Below are positions 16,596-24,959 of a DNA stretch of 64,000 nucleotides, piece by piece. The first letter of the stretch is position 1; every line of letters starts with the position of its first letter. Both the position numbers and the translations under genes were made by a program. The notes under the pieces were generated by a model, which saw only the letters and a list, made by a program, of their open reading frames with translations, was not told the DNA's origin and ran no database searches. This stretch comes from Sediminibacterium roseum (GTDB lineage Bacteria; Bacteroidota; Bacteroidia; Chitinophagales; Chitinophagaceae). The DNA is taken from positions 62,001 through 126,000 of the forward strand of contig NZ_JAACJS010000011.1 of NCBI RefSeq assembly GCF_009939005.1. Reading direction: 5' to 3'.

Positions 16596-19500
16596 ATGAA
16601 GATCAAAAAGTTCCTTTTCCGTGTTTCAATTTTTGTTGCCGTTGCGGTACAATCCATCCTTTCTGCCCATGCACAGAATGGCGACCAGATACTGGATGGT
16701 ATTGGCGAAACGGGTATGGTTGCGAGGTATGTGTTTGACGGGGACCTGAAAGATTGGTCGCGCAACAACTTCCACGCAAAGATCAATGGAGGTGAAGCGA
16801 GATTTGTGAACGATGCGCGGTTCAACAAAAAAGTATTGTCGCTTCCGGCAGACAACAACACTTTCCTTACCATCCCGGGAGAAGCTTTTACGGATCTTGA
16901 ATCGCTCAGTATATCCGCATGGGTTTACCTGCGCCCCGGCACATCCGCACCGCATCTTTTTGATTTCGGGAAAGATGCCGGCAAACATTTTTTTGCCGCG
17001 CCTGTTGCCGATGCTTCCGCGAAACGCGATAAGAACGGCGTATTTTTTCCTGTGGAAACGAATAAATGGGTACATGTATCGCTTGTGATCGATGTTCCTT
17101 CAAAATCCATCATCACTTATATAGACAGCAAACCCGTGGGCGAACCAAAAGAGCTTACGCCCGAACTGGCCGACCTGTTTGGCAAACAATCAGGTGAAAA
17201 AACATTCAACATCGGGCGGTCGTTGGTAAACGGCGACCCTACGCTCAATGCGATGATCTACGATTTCCGCATTTACCGGGTACCGCTGAGCAACAGGCAG
17301 GTGGCGGGGATCTTCTATGCACAGCGAGGCCTCAACCAGGGATCGGTGAACACGACCGGCGGGGCGGGCAGGCGCGAAGACACACTTCCCCGTTTTTCGC
17401 CAACGGAGCCACAGCTCTACAACAGCTACCTGGTTAAAGTAGACGATGTTGAGGTACAAACAGAAGTGGGCACACTGCCGCGGTTCCCGAGTTATGTGCA
17501 GGGGGCATATAAAAATGAGGTGAAAGGACCAAAGGTGCGTGTGATATGGCCGGCAGATACCGACAACTCCGCTGTGCTTAAACCCGGCAGGTATACCGTT
17601 ACGGGCCGCGTTCCGGGAACGGCCTTTCAACCAAAAGCAATTGTTACCGTAAAAGAAAATAAAAAGAACACCGCGCCCACCTCGAAACTGAAACCGTTTG
17701 CGCTGAACCGCGTGTCGCTTAACTCGGATGTGCTTGGGCACGACACAAAATTCATAGAGAACCGCGATAAGTTTCTGAAGGCGCTGGCAAAGACCGATCC
17801 GAATTCGTTCCTCTATATGTTCCGCCAAACCTTCGGGCAAAAACAACCCGAAGGTGCGAAGGCATTGGGCGGCTGGGACAGCAGGGACACAAAGTTGAGA
17901 GGGCACGCAACCGGCCACTACCTCACAGCCATTGCACAGGCGTATGCGGGTTCGGGCTACGACAAAGCGCTGCAGGATAATTTTTCTGAAAAGATGGAAA
18001 CGATGGTGAACACGCTTTATGATCTTTCCCAGTTATCCGGCAAGGCAAAAGACGCCGGGGGCGCGCATGTATCAGACCCTACGGCAGTGCCGCATGGCCC
18101 GGGAAAAACAAGTTTCGATTCAGATTTCAGCGAAGCGGGGTTGCGTACCGATTACTGGAACTGGGGAACGGGTTTCATCAGCGCATATCCTCCCGATCAA
18201 TTCATCATGCTGGAAAACGGCGCGAAGTACGGCGGACAGAAAAACCAGGTGTGGGCGCCGTACTATACGCTCCATAAGATATTGGCAGGACTGATGGATG
18301 TATACGAAGTAAGCGGAAACAAAAAAGCCCTTGCCGTTGCATCGGGTATGGGCGATTGGGTATATGCACGGTTAAGCAAAGTGCCAACCGATACACTCAT
18401 CAAAATGTGGAACACCTACATAGCAGGAGAATTTGGCGGAATGAACGAATCGATGGCAAGGTTGTACCGCCTCACGGGTAAACAGGAACACCTGAATACA
18501 TCGAAGCTGTTTGACAACATCAGGGTTTTCTTTGGCGATACAAACCATTCGCACGGACTTGCAAAAAATGTGGATCTCTTCCGCGGGTTGCACGCCAACC
18601 AACACATCCCGCAGGTGATCGGCAGTATTGAAGAATACAGCGTATCCAACAACCCGGAATATTACAAGATCGCAGATAATTTCTGGAACAAGATGGTAAA
18701 CGATTACATGTACAGCATCGGCGGTGTTGCGGGTGCGCGGAACCCGGCCAACGCAGAATGCTTTATCGGGCAACCCGCAACTTTGTATGAGAACGGTTTT
18801 GCAGCCGGCGGACAAAACGAAACCTGCGCCACGTACAACATGCTCAAACTTACCAGCGACCTGTTCATGTACGATCAACGCGGAGAGCTGATGGATTATT
18901 ACGAGCGGGCATTGTACAATCACATACTCGCATCGGTTGCAGAAAATACACCTGCCAACACCTACCATGTACCGTTAAGGCCGGGCTCTTCAAAACAATT
19001 CGGTAATGCAAACATGACGGGCTTCACCTGCTGCAACGGAACCGCGCTGGAAAGCAGCACCAAACTGCAGAACTCAATTTATTTCAGCAGCAAAGACAAC
19101 CAGTCGCTGTACGTAAACCTGTTCATCCCATCAACACTAGACTGGAAAGAAAGGAATGTGACGGTGAAACAAACCACCAATTTTCCAAAAGAAGACAATA
19201 CACGTCTTGAGATCAAGGGCAGCGGGAAATTTGATGTGAACGTGCGTGTGCCATCCTGGGCAACAAAAGGTTTTTTTGTGACCATCAATGGAAAAGAACA
19301 AAAGATCCAGGCAACACCGGGCAGCTATCTTACCATCAACCGGAAATGGAAAGACGGAGATGTGATCGAAATGAAGATGCCGTTCCAGTTCCACCTCGAT
19401 CCTGTTATGGACCAGCAAAACATCGCGAGCCTGTTTTACGGGCCGATCCTGCTGGCTGCGCAGGAACCGGAAGCAAGGAAAGACTGGCGCACCATCACAC

Positions 19501-19637
19501 TCGACGCGCAGGACATCAGCAAATCCATCAAGGGCGATCCGCAACAACTGCAATTCACGATCGGCGACGTTGTCTTCAAACCATTTTATGAAACCTATGG
19601 AAGGCACTCGGTATACCTCGATGTGAAACTGCGCTGA
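16596..19637 (+). CDS. GH127-type beta-L-arabinofuranosidase with LamG-like N-terminal domain
   Basis: 1013 residues from the ATG at 16596; the open frame extends upstream only through a TTG. After the signal peptide comes a LamG/concanavalin-like module (MVARYVFDGDLKDWSRNNFH to DFRIYRVPLSNRQVAGIFY, about 35-235), then an Ig-like linker (about 270-360). The alpha/alpha-barrel DUF1680 catalytic domain follows. The zinc-thiolate site of GH127 is intact: Glu742 and Cys744 in NETCATYNM, and Cys812-Cys813 in FTCCNGT. The family removes beta-L-arabinofuranose from plant glycoproteins or arabinans. It stands alone on its strand, facing the PQQ-type dehydrogenase fusion gene, with a shared hairpin terminator between. 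Confidence 0.92.
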   Translation: MKIKKFLFRVSIFVAVAVQSILSAHAQNGDQILDGIGETGMVARYVFDGDLKDWSRNNFHAKINGGEARFVNDARFNKKVLSLPADNNTFLTIPGEAFTDLESLSISAWVYLRPGTSAPHLFDFGKDAGKHFFAAPVADASAKRDKNGVFFPVETNKWVHVSLVIDVPSKSIITYIDSKPVGEPKELTPELADLFGKQSGEKTFNIGRSLVNGDPTLNAMIYDFRIYRVPLSNRQVAGIFYAQRGLNQGSVNTTGGAGRREDTLPRFSPTEPQLYNSYLVKVDDVEVQTEVGTLPRFPSYVQGAYKNEVKGPKVRVIWPADTDNSAVLKPGRYTVTGRVPGTAFQPKAIVTVKENKKNTAPTSKLKPFALNRVSLNSDVLGHDTKFIENRDKFLKALAKTDPNSFLYMFRQTFGQKQPEGAKALGGWDSRDTKLRGHATGHYLTAIAQAYAGSGYDKALQDNFSEKMETMVNTLYDLSQLSGKAKDAGGAHVSDPTAVPHGPGKTSFDSDFSEAGLRTDYWNWGTGFISAYPPDQFIMLENGAKYGGQKNQVWAPYYTLHKILAGLMDVYEVSGNKKALAVASGMGDWVYARLSKVPTDTLIKMWNTYIAGEFGGMNESMARLYRLTGKQEHLNTSKLFDNIRVFFGDTNHSHGLAKNVDLFRGLHANQHIPQVIGSIEEYSVSNNPEYYKIADNFWNKMVNDYMYSIGGVAGARNPANAECFIGQPATLYENGFAAGGQNETCATYNMLKLTSDLFMYDQRGELMDYYERALYNHILASVAENTPANTYHVPLRPGSSKQFGNANMTGFTCCNGTALESSTKLQNSIYFSSKDNQSLYVNLFIPSTLDWKERNVTVKQTTNFPKEDNTRLEIKGSGKFDVNVRVPSWATKGFFVTINGKEQKIQATPGSYLTINRKWKDGDVIEMKMPFQFHLDPVMDQQNIASLFYGPILLAAQEPEARKDWRTITLDAQDISKSIKGDPQQLQFTIGDVVFKPFYETYGRHSVYLDVKLR

Positions 19638-19664
19638 ACATCGATACAGCTGAAGAATAATCAA

Positions 19665-19697
19665 TAGAACGATGCGTCACACAGGCGCATCGTTCTA
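19665..19697. terminator. Bidirectional hairpin between convergent genes
   Basis: TAGAACGATGCG (19665-19676) pairs perfectly with 19686-19697 over a 9-base loop. It lies in the 92-base gap between the GH127 stop and the end of the opposing dehydrogenase gene, so it can serve both strands. Confidence 0.75.
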
Positions 19698-19729
19698 CTT
19701 ATCATCCATTCGTATTCGCCTGCCTGTTT

Positions 19730-21235
19730 TTACAACACATTTTTTATCCTGATGAGTTTGCCGTTCACCTCATCGGTAATAATGTACAGTTTACCCGCAG
19801 GGCTTTGCACCACTTTCCTGATGCGCACACGGTCGTCTGTAAAAAGTTCTTCGGCACTTTTTATGTTTTCACCGTCAACCACCATACGCCACAAACTTCC
19901 CCTCGACAACCCTGCCACCAATAAGTTTTTGTTCCATGCACCGAACTCAGTACCGGTATAAAAATGCAGCCCGGTGGGTGCCACGGTTTGCAGCCACGAC
20001 CATACAGGATCGGTGTACACATTTCCCGCGATGGGTTGTGGTGAAAATTCGGCGTAGCGGTATTTGCCGGTGGTTTTCATGGGCCAGCCATAATTTGCTT
20101 TGGGTTTGAGAATGTTGATCTCATCGCCCTGGTGTGTGCCATGCTCACTGAACCAGATCCTGCCGGTAAGCGGGTCTACGGTCAGCCCTTGCGCGGCGCG
20201 GATCCCGATCGCATACAAACCCGGTGTGGCGCTTGTTCCAAAATCGGGATTATCCTGCGGTATGGTTCCATCGGGATTAATGCGATAGATCTTCCCCCTT
20301 TTATCGCCCAGATTTTGCGCGATGGGAAGCGCCGGCTCGTCTTTCTCACTGAACAACCGCTCCCCTATGGTGAAATAAAGTTTGCCATCCTGCCCAAACA
20401 CCATACCGCCGCCGTAATGAAACCGTTCGTGCGTGTAAGGCTCTGCTACGAAAAGCGTTTGCAGTTGCTGCAAGACATTGTTCTCCAGTTTGGCCCTCAC
20501 GATCTTTGTTGTTTTGAGGGTATCTTTTTTCGCGGCATACGAGAGGTAAATGAATTTGTTGCTGCTGAAACCCGGATCCAGCAATACGGTAAACTTCCCC
20601 GTGTTGTTGCCAAAACCGGTGCGGCTCTCTTCCATATCGGCTGGAAATCCCGCTATCCTGGTCTTTTCTTTTGTAAGCAGGTTGATCTTTACCAGGTCGC
20701 CATCTTTCTCGGCCACCAAAGCATCGTCTTCAGACAAGAACGCAATGCTCCAGGGGCGGTTCATTCCTTCCATGATGATTTCTTTTTCTGGGCGGATGGC
20801 ATTTACATCGATCACCCTGTGCGGTGCGCTGGTAGAAACCTTATCGGCGATCGTCCAACCTTCCGTGGTCTTCATCAGGTTGAAATAATCGGTGAACAGC
20901 GCGCGCTCGGTATTGAGCTCTATCTTGGCGCTGCCCATATTGTTGGTAATGTCGATGGATACGATCCGCGTAACAAGGTTCCTGGGCCGCTCATGCGGTT
21001 TAAACAAACCGAGGTATTCGTTGCGGGTGTATTCAACAAATTTGCCGTCGCGGTAATTTTTCAGGTGACAGGAAGCGTGCATGGCCCTGCCGAGTTTTAC
21101 CGTATCGCCGGTTGCCCATCCGTCGAAATACAACTGGAGCATTTTTTCGATCAATTGTCGCTCGGTGGCCGTATCCTGCGAAAATGCAGAACTTACAGCG
21201 GCGGAAAACAAAACAAGCAGCATCATTTTTTTCAT
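19730..21235 (-). CDS. NTF2-like domain fused to PQQ-dependent sugar dehydrogenase propeller
   Basis: 501 residues from the ATG at 21235 (MKKMMLLVLFSAAVSSAFSQ signal peptide). Residues ~25-135 form a lumazine-binding/NTF2-like domain (MLQLYFDGWATGDTVKLGRA, EYTRNEYLGLF, NLMKTTEGWTIADKV). The rest is a sugar-dehydrogenase propeller (NRPWSIAFLSEDDALVAEKD, RFHYGGGMVFGQDGKLYFT, IGIRAAQGLTVDPLTGRIWF, SEHGTHQGDEINIL, KANYGWPMKTTGKY). The fusion of a small ligand-binding domain to the enzyme is unusual. It is the second such dehydrogenase in this window, more diverged than the one at 13568. Confidence 0.9.
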   Translation of the reverse strand: MKKMMLLVLFSAAVSSAFSQDTATERQLIEKMLQLYFDGWATGDTVKLGRAMHASCHLKNYRDGKFVEYTRNEYLGLFKPHERPRNLVTRIVSIDITNNMGSAKIELNTERALFTDYFNLMKTTEGWTIADKVSTSAPHRVIDVNAIRPEKEIIMEGMNRPWSIAFLSEDDALVAEKDGDLVKINLLTKEKTRIAGFPADMEESRTGFGNNTGKFTVLLDPGFSSNKFIYLSYAAKKDTLKTTKIVRAKLENNVLQQLQTLFVAEPYTHERFHYGGGMVFGQDGKLYFTIGERLFSEKDEPALPIAQNLGDKRGKIYRINPDGTIPQDNPDFGTSATPGLYAIGIRAAQGLTVDPLTGRIWFSEHGTHQGDEINILKPKANYGWPMKTTGKYRYAEFSPQPIAGNVYTDPVWSWLQTVAPTGLHFYTGTEFGAWNKNLLVAGLSRGSLWRMVVDGENIKSAEELFTDDRVRIRKVVQSPAGKLYIITDEVNGKLIRIKNVL

Positions 21236-21409
21236 TGCAAAGAATTTTGGTTTGGAAAACGGATCGGTCTTGACCCGGCACAAAAGTCCATCGCCCTTTG
21301 CAGATAACGGTCCTGTAATGGTGATACAGTAGTACGGATTTATAAATCCGGAGTATTCCGGCTGGTTTTGCTGCGAGAAAAGAATGTTTTTGAAACCCGC
21401 CGCATGTTT

Positions 21410-22465
21410 TTAACTTCCCGCTTCTTCCTGGAAACCGCTTGGCGTAATGCCTTTGATCTTCTTGAAAGTTGCGTAAAAAGTAGACTTGGAGTTGAACCCA
21501 ACCTCTTCGCCCACGGCCTCGATGGTGAGGTTGGTTGGTTGGGAAAGCATGTTACAGGCCTCGTTGATGCGGTATTCGTTTACAAAAAGTGTAAAGTTTT
21601 TGTCGGCGGTATCATTGAGTACACGCGACAAATGATGAGCGGGAACATGGATCTCCTTTGCAACATCGCTGATCTTGAGATTGGGGTTCCTGTACAGCTG
21701 TTTTTCTTCCATCACCTTTCTCAGCCGGACGATGATGCGTTCGGCATCTTCCGGATCAAGTTTTTTATCGGCGTATTTCTGTGGAGAGAGTGAGAACAGG
21801 TCGTTCGTTTTTTTGCGGTACAGCAGCAGGAAGATCACCCCGTAAAGGATCAGCGAAAAACAAAGCGCCGCATTGATGTAACTGCCTTTGGTGATATTAA
21901 GATAGGCCCATACATAGCAGAAGAAAAGAATAAAGATGGCCGAACAGATGGCCAATACCCATTTCTCATAAGTTTTGATCGGTTCGCGTACCGCGAGTTT
22001 TTTTAAAATGGGGATCAGGGCAAAAACCGAAAGCGCTATATAAAAGCCCCACTGCAGGTAAATCAATGGCACAATGGTTTTGCCCCATAGCCGGGGATGG
22101 TATTCGTAGGGAAAAAGAAGGCCCGTTACAACGACCAGCAACAGCCACGTGATCAACTGCCCTATCCATGATCTTTTCATCTCGCGAACCTGCTGCGTTT
22201 CGGCCCTGACGAAGAAATACAAAAACGGGCCGATGAAAAAACAGGCGGTCAGCCCGACCTGCAGATATGTTTTCGGCAGGCCCTTGTCAAAAAAATAAGC
22301 CACCGATTTCCCGATCCGCAAACTCAATACAAACAGCAGGGCGCCCAGCAGGTAATTGGATAAATATTTCCGCGAAGTAAAAAAGAAAAAATAAAGGCTC
22401 AGGATAATGCCATTGAATGCGCCGAGGCAGCTGAAAAAAAACAAGGCCTTATCACCAAAACTCAT
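21410..22465 (-). CDS. Membrane-anchored AraC-family transcriptional regulator
   Basis: 351 residues from the ATG at 22465 (MSFGDKALFFFSCLGAFNG). The N-terminal ~230 residues hold about seven hydrophobic segments, a 7TM-like sensor of the type often joined to AraC domains in Bacteroidota. The C-terminal 100 residues are the AraC double HTH (LKISDVAKEIHVPAHHLSRV, then EAVGEEVGFNSKSTFYATFK, ending ITPSGF). Its signal is unknown. The 174 bases between it and the upstream-facing dehydrogenase fusion hold no feature I can name. Confidence 0.9.
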   Translation of the reverse strand: MSFGDKALFFFSCLGAFNGIILSLYFFFFTSRKYLSNYLLGALLFVLSLRIGKSVAYFFDKGLPKTYLQVGLTACFFIGPFLYFFVRAETQQVREMKRSWIGQLITWLLLVVVTGLLFPYEYHPRLWGKTIVPLIYLQWGFYIALSVFALIPILKKLAVREPIKTYEKWVLAICSAIFILFFCYVWAYLNITKGSYINAALCFSLILYGVIFLLLYRKKTNDLFSLSPQKYADKKLDPEDAERIIVRLRKVMEEKQLYRNPNLKISDVAKEIHVPAHHLSRVLNDTADKNFTLFVNEYRINEACNMLSQPTNLTIEAVGEEVGFNSKSTFYATFKKIKGITPSGFQEEAGS

Positions 22466-22551
22466 AAGAGAAAGTTGTTTCCCAAATATAAAGAACGGTG
22501 TGTTACCGTTACCTGTTTTTATTTCGCTGCATTTCAAACAACAATTGAATG

Positions 22552-23586
22552 TTACGAGCCGGTTCTCAATGCTTCCCGGACTTTCGGCGCGATCTTCGTT
22601 CCGTACAACTCAATTGATTTCATCAGCGATGCATGTGATGGCCCGCCCACATCCATGTGTGCGGAAAAACGCGTAAGGCCGAACAACTCGTGCATGTGCA
22701 AGATCTTTTCAATGGCCTCATTCGCATCACCGATGATGAGGTGGCCGTTGGCCGCTCTTCCTGCATCGTATTGTTTCTGCTGGTACGGCGGCCATCCGCG
22801 GCTGCGGCCTACGCGATCCATCTGTGCGGAATACACAGGGTAATAATCCGCAGCAGTTTGTTTGCCGTTTTCCCCAAAAAAAGAATGCATGTGCACAGCC
22901 ACTTTGAATTTGCTTTCATCATGGCCAAACTCTTTGTACAGGTCGCGGTAATACCGGAACAAAGGTTTGAACTGCGAAGGATCACCGCCAATGATCGCGA
23001 ACATAACAGGCAGGCCATGCCTGGCCGCACGCACCACAGATTCCGGTGTACCGCCCACTGCGACCCATATCTCGAGATGGTCGTTCACGGCCCTCGGTAA
23101 TACCTGCTGGTTGTTAAGCGCCGGCCTGAATTTTCCTTTCCATGTAATATTTTTTGATTGATTGATCCGCAGCAGCAGTTCAAGCTTCTCTTCAAACAAT
23201 GCATCGTAATCATCCAGGTTGAAACCGAACAGGGGATACGATTCAATAAAACTTCCGCGGCCGGCCATCAACTCTGCCCTTCCACCGGAAAGCTGATCGA
23301 TGGTGGCAAAAGCCTGGTACAGTTTCACGGGGTCCGATGAACTCAAAACAGAAACCGCGCTGCCCAGCTTGATGCGTTTGGTAACCGTTGCCGCAGCGGC
23401 CAGTATGATCTCCGGGGCCGATACCGCGTAGTCTGCGCGGTGGTGCTCGCCGATCCCGTAGAAATCAATGCCCGTCTCATCCATCAGCCTGATCTCTTCG
23501 ATGAGCTCTTTCAAACGCTCACCAACAGGCTGCGTAATGCCATTGCTGATGTTGAGATCGCCAAACATGCCTATACCTAGTTCCAT
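22552..23586 (-). CDS. LLM-class (luciferase-like) flavin-dependent oxidoreductase
   Basis: 344 residues from the ATG at 23586 (MELGIGMFGDL). Luciferase-like TIM-barrel landmarks: DFYGIGEHHRADYAVSAPEI, RIKLGSAVSVLSSSDPVKLY, DQLSGGRAELMAGRGSF and HLEIWVAVGGTPESVVRAAR. It uses FMNH2 or F420-like reduced flavin; in Bacteroidota FMN is expected. Natural substrates of this subgroup are not known. It is divergent from the LacI-type regulator by 92 bases and may share its control region. Confidence 0.92.
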   Translation of the reverse strand: MELGIGMFGDLNISNGITQPVGERLKELIEEIRLMDETGIDFYGIGEHHRADYAVSAPEIILAAAATVTKRIKLGSAVSVLSSSDPVKLYQAFATIDQLSGGRAELMAGRGSFIESYPLFGFNLDDYDALFEEKLELLLRINQSKNITWKGKFRPALNNQQVLPRAVNDHLEIWVAVGGTPESVVRAARHGLPVMFAIIGGDPSQFKPLFRYYRDLYKEFGHDESKFKVAVHMHSFFGENGKQTAADYYPVYSAQMDRVGRSRGWPPYQQKQYDAGRAANGHLIIGDANEAIEKILHMHELFGLTRFSAHMDVGGPSHASLMKSIELYGTKIAPKVREALRTGS

Positions 23587-23620
23587 AACAATAATTTGAA
23601 CAAAGTTATGGGTATTGTCT

Positions 23621-23653
23621 TTTGGCGGTTGCGAATGGCCGCGGCTATGTTTC
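23621..23653 (+). promoter_or_regulatory. Candidate Bacteroidota sigma-ABfr promoter of the LacI-type gene
   Basis: A TTTG at 23621-23624, a 21-base spacer, then TATGTTTC at 23646-23653, which fits TAnnTTTG at 7 of 8 positions. It ends 25 bases before the ATG at 23679. The spacing agrees with the known Bacteroides consensus. Confidence 0.4.
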
Positions 23654-23678
23654 ACATTCTTTATATAGATTTGTTACA

Positions 23679-24752
23679 ATGAAAGAAACATCCGGCAAAT
23701 CACTTGCAGGCGTAAAGGAGATCGCGAAACGCGCGAATGTGTCTATTGCTACCGTAGACAGGGTGATCCACAACCGCACGGGTGTTTCTGCCAAAACAAA
23801 GGAAAAGATACAGCAGATCATAGACGAACTGGGTTACCAGCCCAATGTACTTGCGCAGCGTCTCGCACTTACCACGCGCGGTACGATCCGCCTCGCAACC
23901 TTGTTGCCCAATATCTCGGATGAAACAGAATTCTGGAGAGCACCGCTGGATGGCATCCGCCGCGCGGAACTGGAGATCAGGCAGTACGGCATTCATGTTG
24001 AACATTATTTCTTTGACCAGAACAACAGGCAGTCTTTTGCAAGACAGGTAGCCAGGATCAAAAAATACAAACCCGATGGATTGCTGTTCACACCGGTGTT
24101 CCCGGAAGAATCGAAACAACTGATCAAGGACAGTGCAACCGCCAATATCCCCTGTGTGCTCATCAATTCCGACCTGCCGGGTTTCGACAATTCCTGTTAC
24201 ATCGGCCCGGATATTTTTCACAGCGGTTACCTCTCGGCGCAGCTGGTAAGTTATTGTGTGAAAGGGAACAAGCCCGTGCTGATCGCCAACATCGCGCGGG
24301 AGATCGACAACAACTACGCCATCCTCGATAAGGAGCATGGGTTCAGAACCTATTTCAGCGATCACAAACTCGCAAACCCGCTGATCAGTTTCAATACAAC
24401 GCAAACCGATTATACCGCGGTGAAAAGCAAACTCAGCAAGCTTTTCAAAAAACACGAAGACATTGCAGCCATCTTCGTAACCAACTCGCGCGTTTCAGTG
24501 GTGGCGCGTTGCCTGGAGGACCTGGGCAAGAAAAAAGTATTGCTGCTCGGCCACGATTTCACCAGTGAGAACGTGCATTCGCTCGAACGGGGGCTGATCG
24601 ATTTCCTGATCTGCGAAAAGCCCGAGGAGCAGGGATACCGCGGTATCACCACCCTGTTCCAGAACCTTGTTTTTTCAAAAGAGATCGAAAAAACCTACCT
24701 CATGCCGATCGATATTATTACAAGGCACAATTACCGTTACTACCGGAACTGA
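23679..24752 (+). CDS. LacI-family transcriptional regulator of the downstream operon
   Basis: 357 residues from the ATG at 23679. The N-terminal LacI HTH is VKEIAKRANVSIATVDRVIH, then NRTGVSAKTKEKIQQIIDEL; note Asp where many LacI proteins have Ser in the recognition helix (ATVDRV). The periplasmic-binding-like effector domain follows (IRLATLLPNISDETEFWRAP, KPDGLLFTPVFPEESKQLI, VLINSDLPGFDNSCYIGPD, GLIDFLICEKPEEQGYRG). It probably represses the genes starting at 24960, since two LacI-type palindromes lie between. The effector is likely a sugar released by those enzymes; which one cannot be read from sequence. Confidence 0.93.
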   Translation: MKETSGKSLAGVKEIAKRANVSIATVDRVIHNRTGVSAKTKEKIQQIIDELGYQPNVLAQRLALTTRGTIRLATLLPNISDETEFWRAPLDGIRRAELEIRQYGIHVEHYFFDQNNRQSFARQVARIKKYKPDGLLFTPVFPEESKQLIKDSATANIPCVLINSDLPGFDNSCYIGPDIFHSGYLSAQLVSYCVKGNKPVLIANIAREIDNNYAILDKEHGFRTYFSDHKLANPLISFNTTQTDYTAVKSKLSKLFKKHEDIAAIFVTNSRVSVVARCLEDLGKKKVLLLGHDFTSENVHSLERGLIDFLICEKPEEQGYRGITTLFQNLVFSKEIEKTYLMPIDIITRHNYRYYRN

Positions 24753-24814
24753 TGTTTCCTTCCCCGCTCGCCCACCCGTAAAAAAAATTTGGTGAAGTAA
24801 ATGGAATGCTTAGA

Positions 24815-24913
24815 TTCGTGTACGTACCCGAAAACAGTGAGGCAGACAGGAACAAGGATGGGTTGAGGCGTACATGATTTTTTTTGCCCATTTTACGGGT
24901 ACGTACCCGTAAA
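24815..24913. promoter_or_regulatory. Two LacI-type operator palindromes ahead of the GH28 gene
   Basis: The distal site 24892-24913 is a perfect 22-bp palindrome centred on GTAC, with core ACGGGTACGTACCCGT. The proximal site 24815-24832 (TTCGTGTACGTACCCGAA) has the same GTACGTACCCG core with one mismatch. Centres are 79 bp apart, a spacing that would allow looping. A half site CACCCGTAAA lies near 24772. A TTTG at 24883 could be a -33 element just before the distal operator, but no good -7 box follows. Confidence 0.75.
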
Positions 24914-24959
24914 TAGAAAAACGATTGCCGTAAACAGGTTTTGCCTGCTTCGATTTGCT

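Noticed and set aside
20132..21307. A 391-codon open frame on the plus strand opposite the PQQ-type dehydrogenase fusion
   Set aside because: The minus-strand gene has clear propeller motifs; the plus frame is a shadow with no recognisable features.
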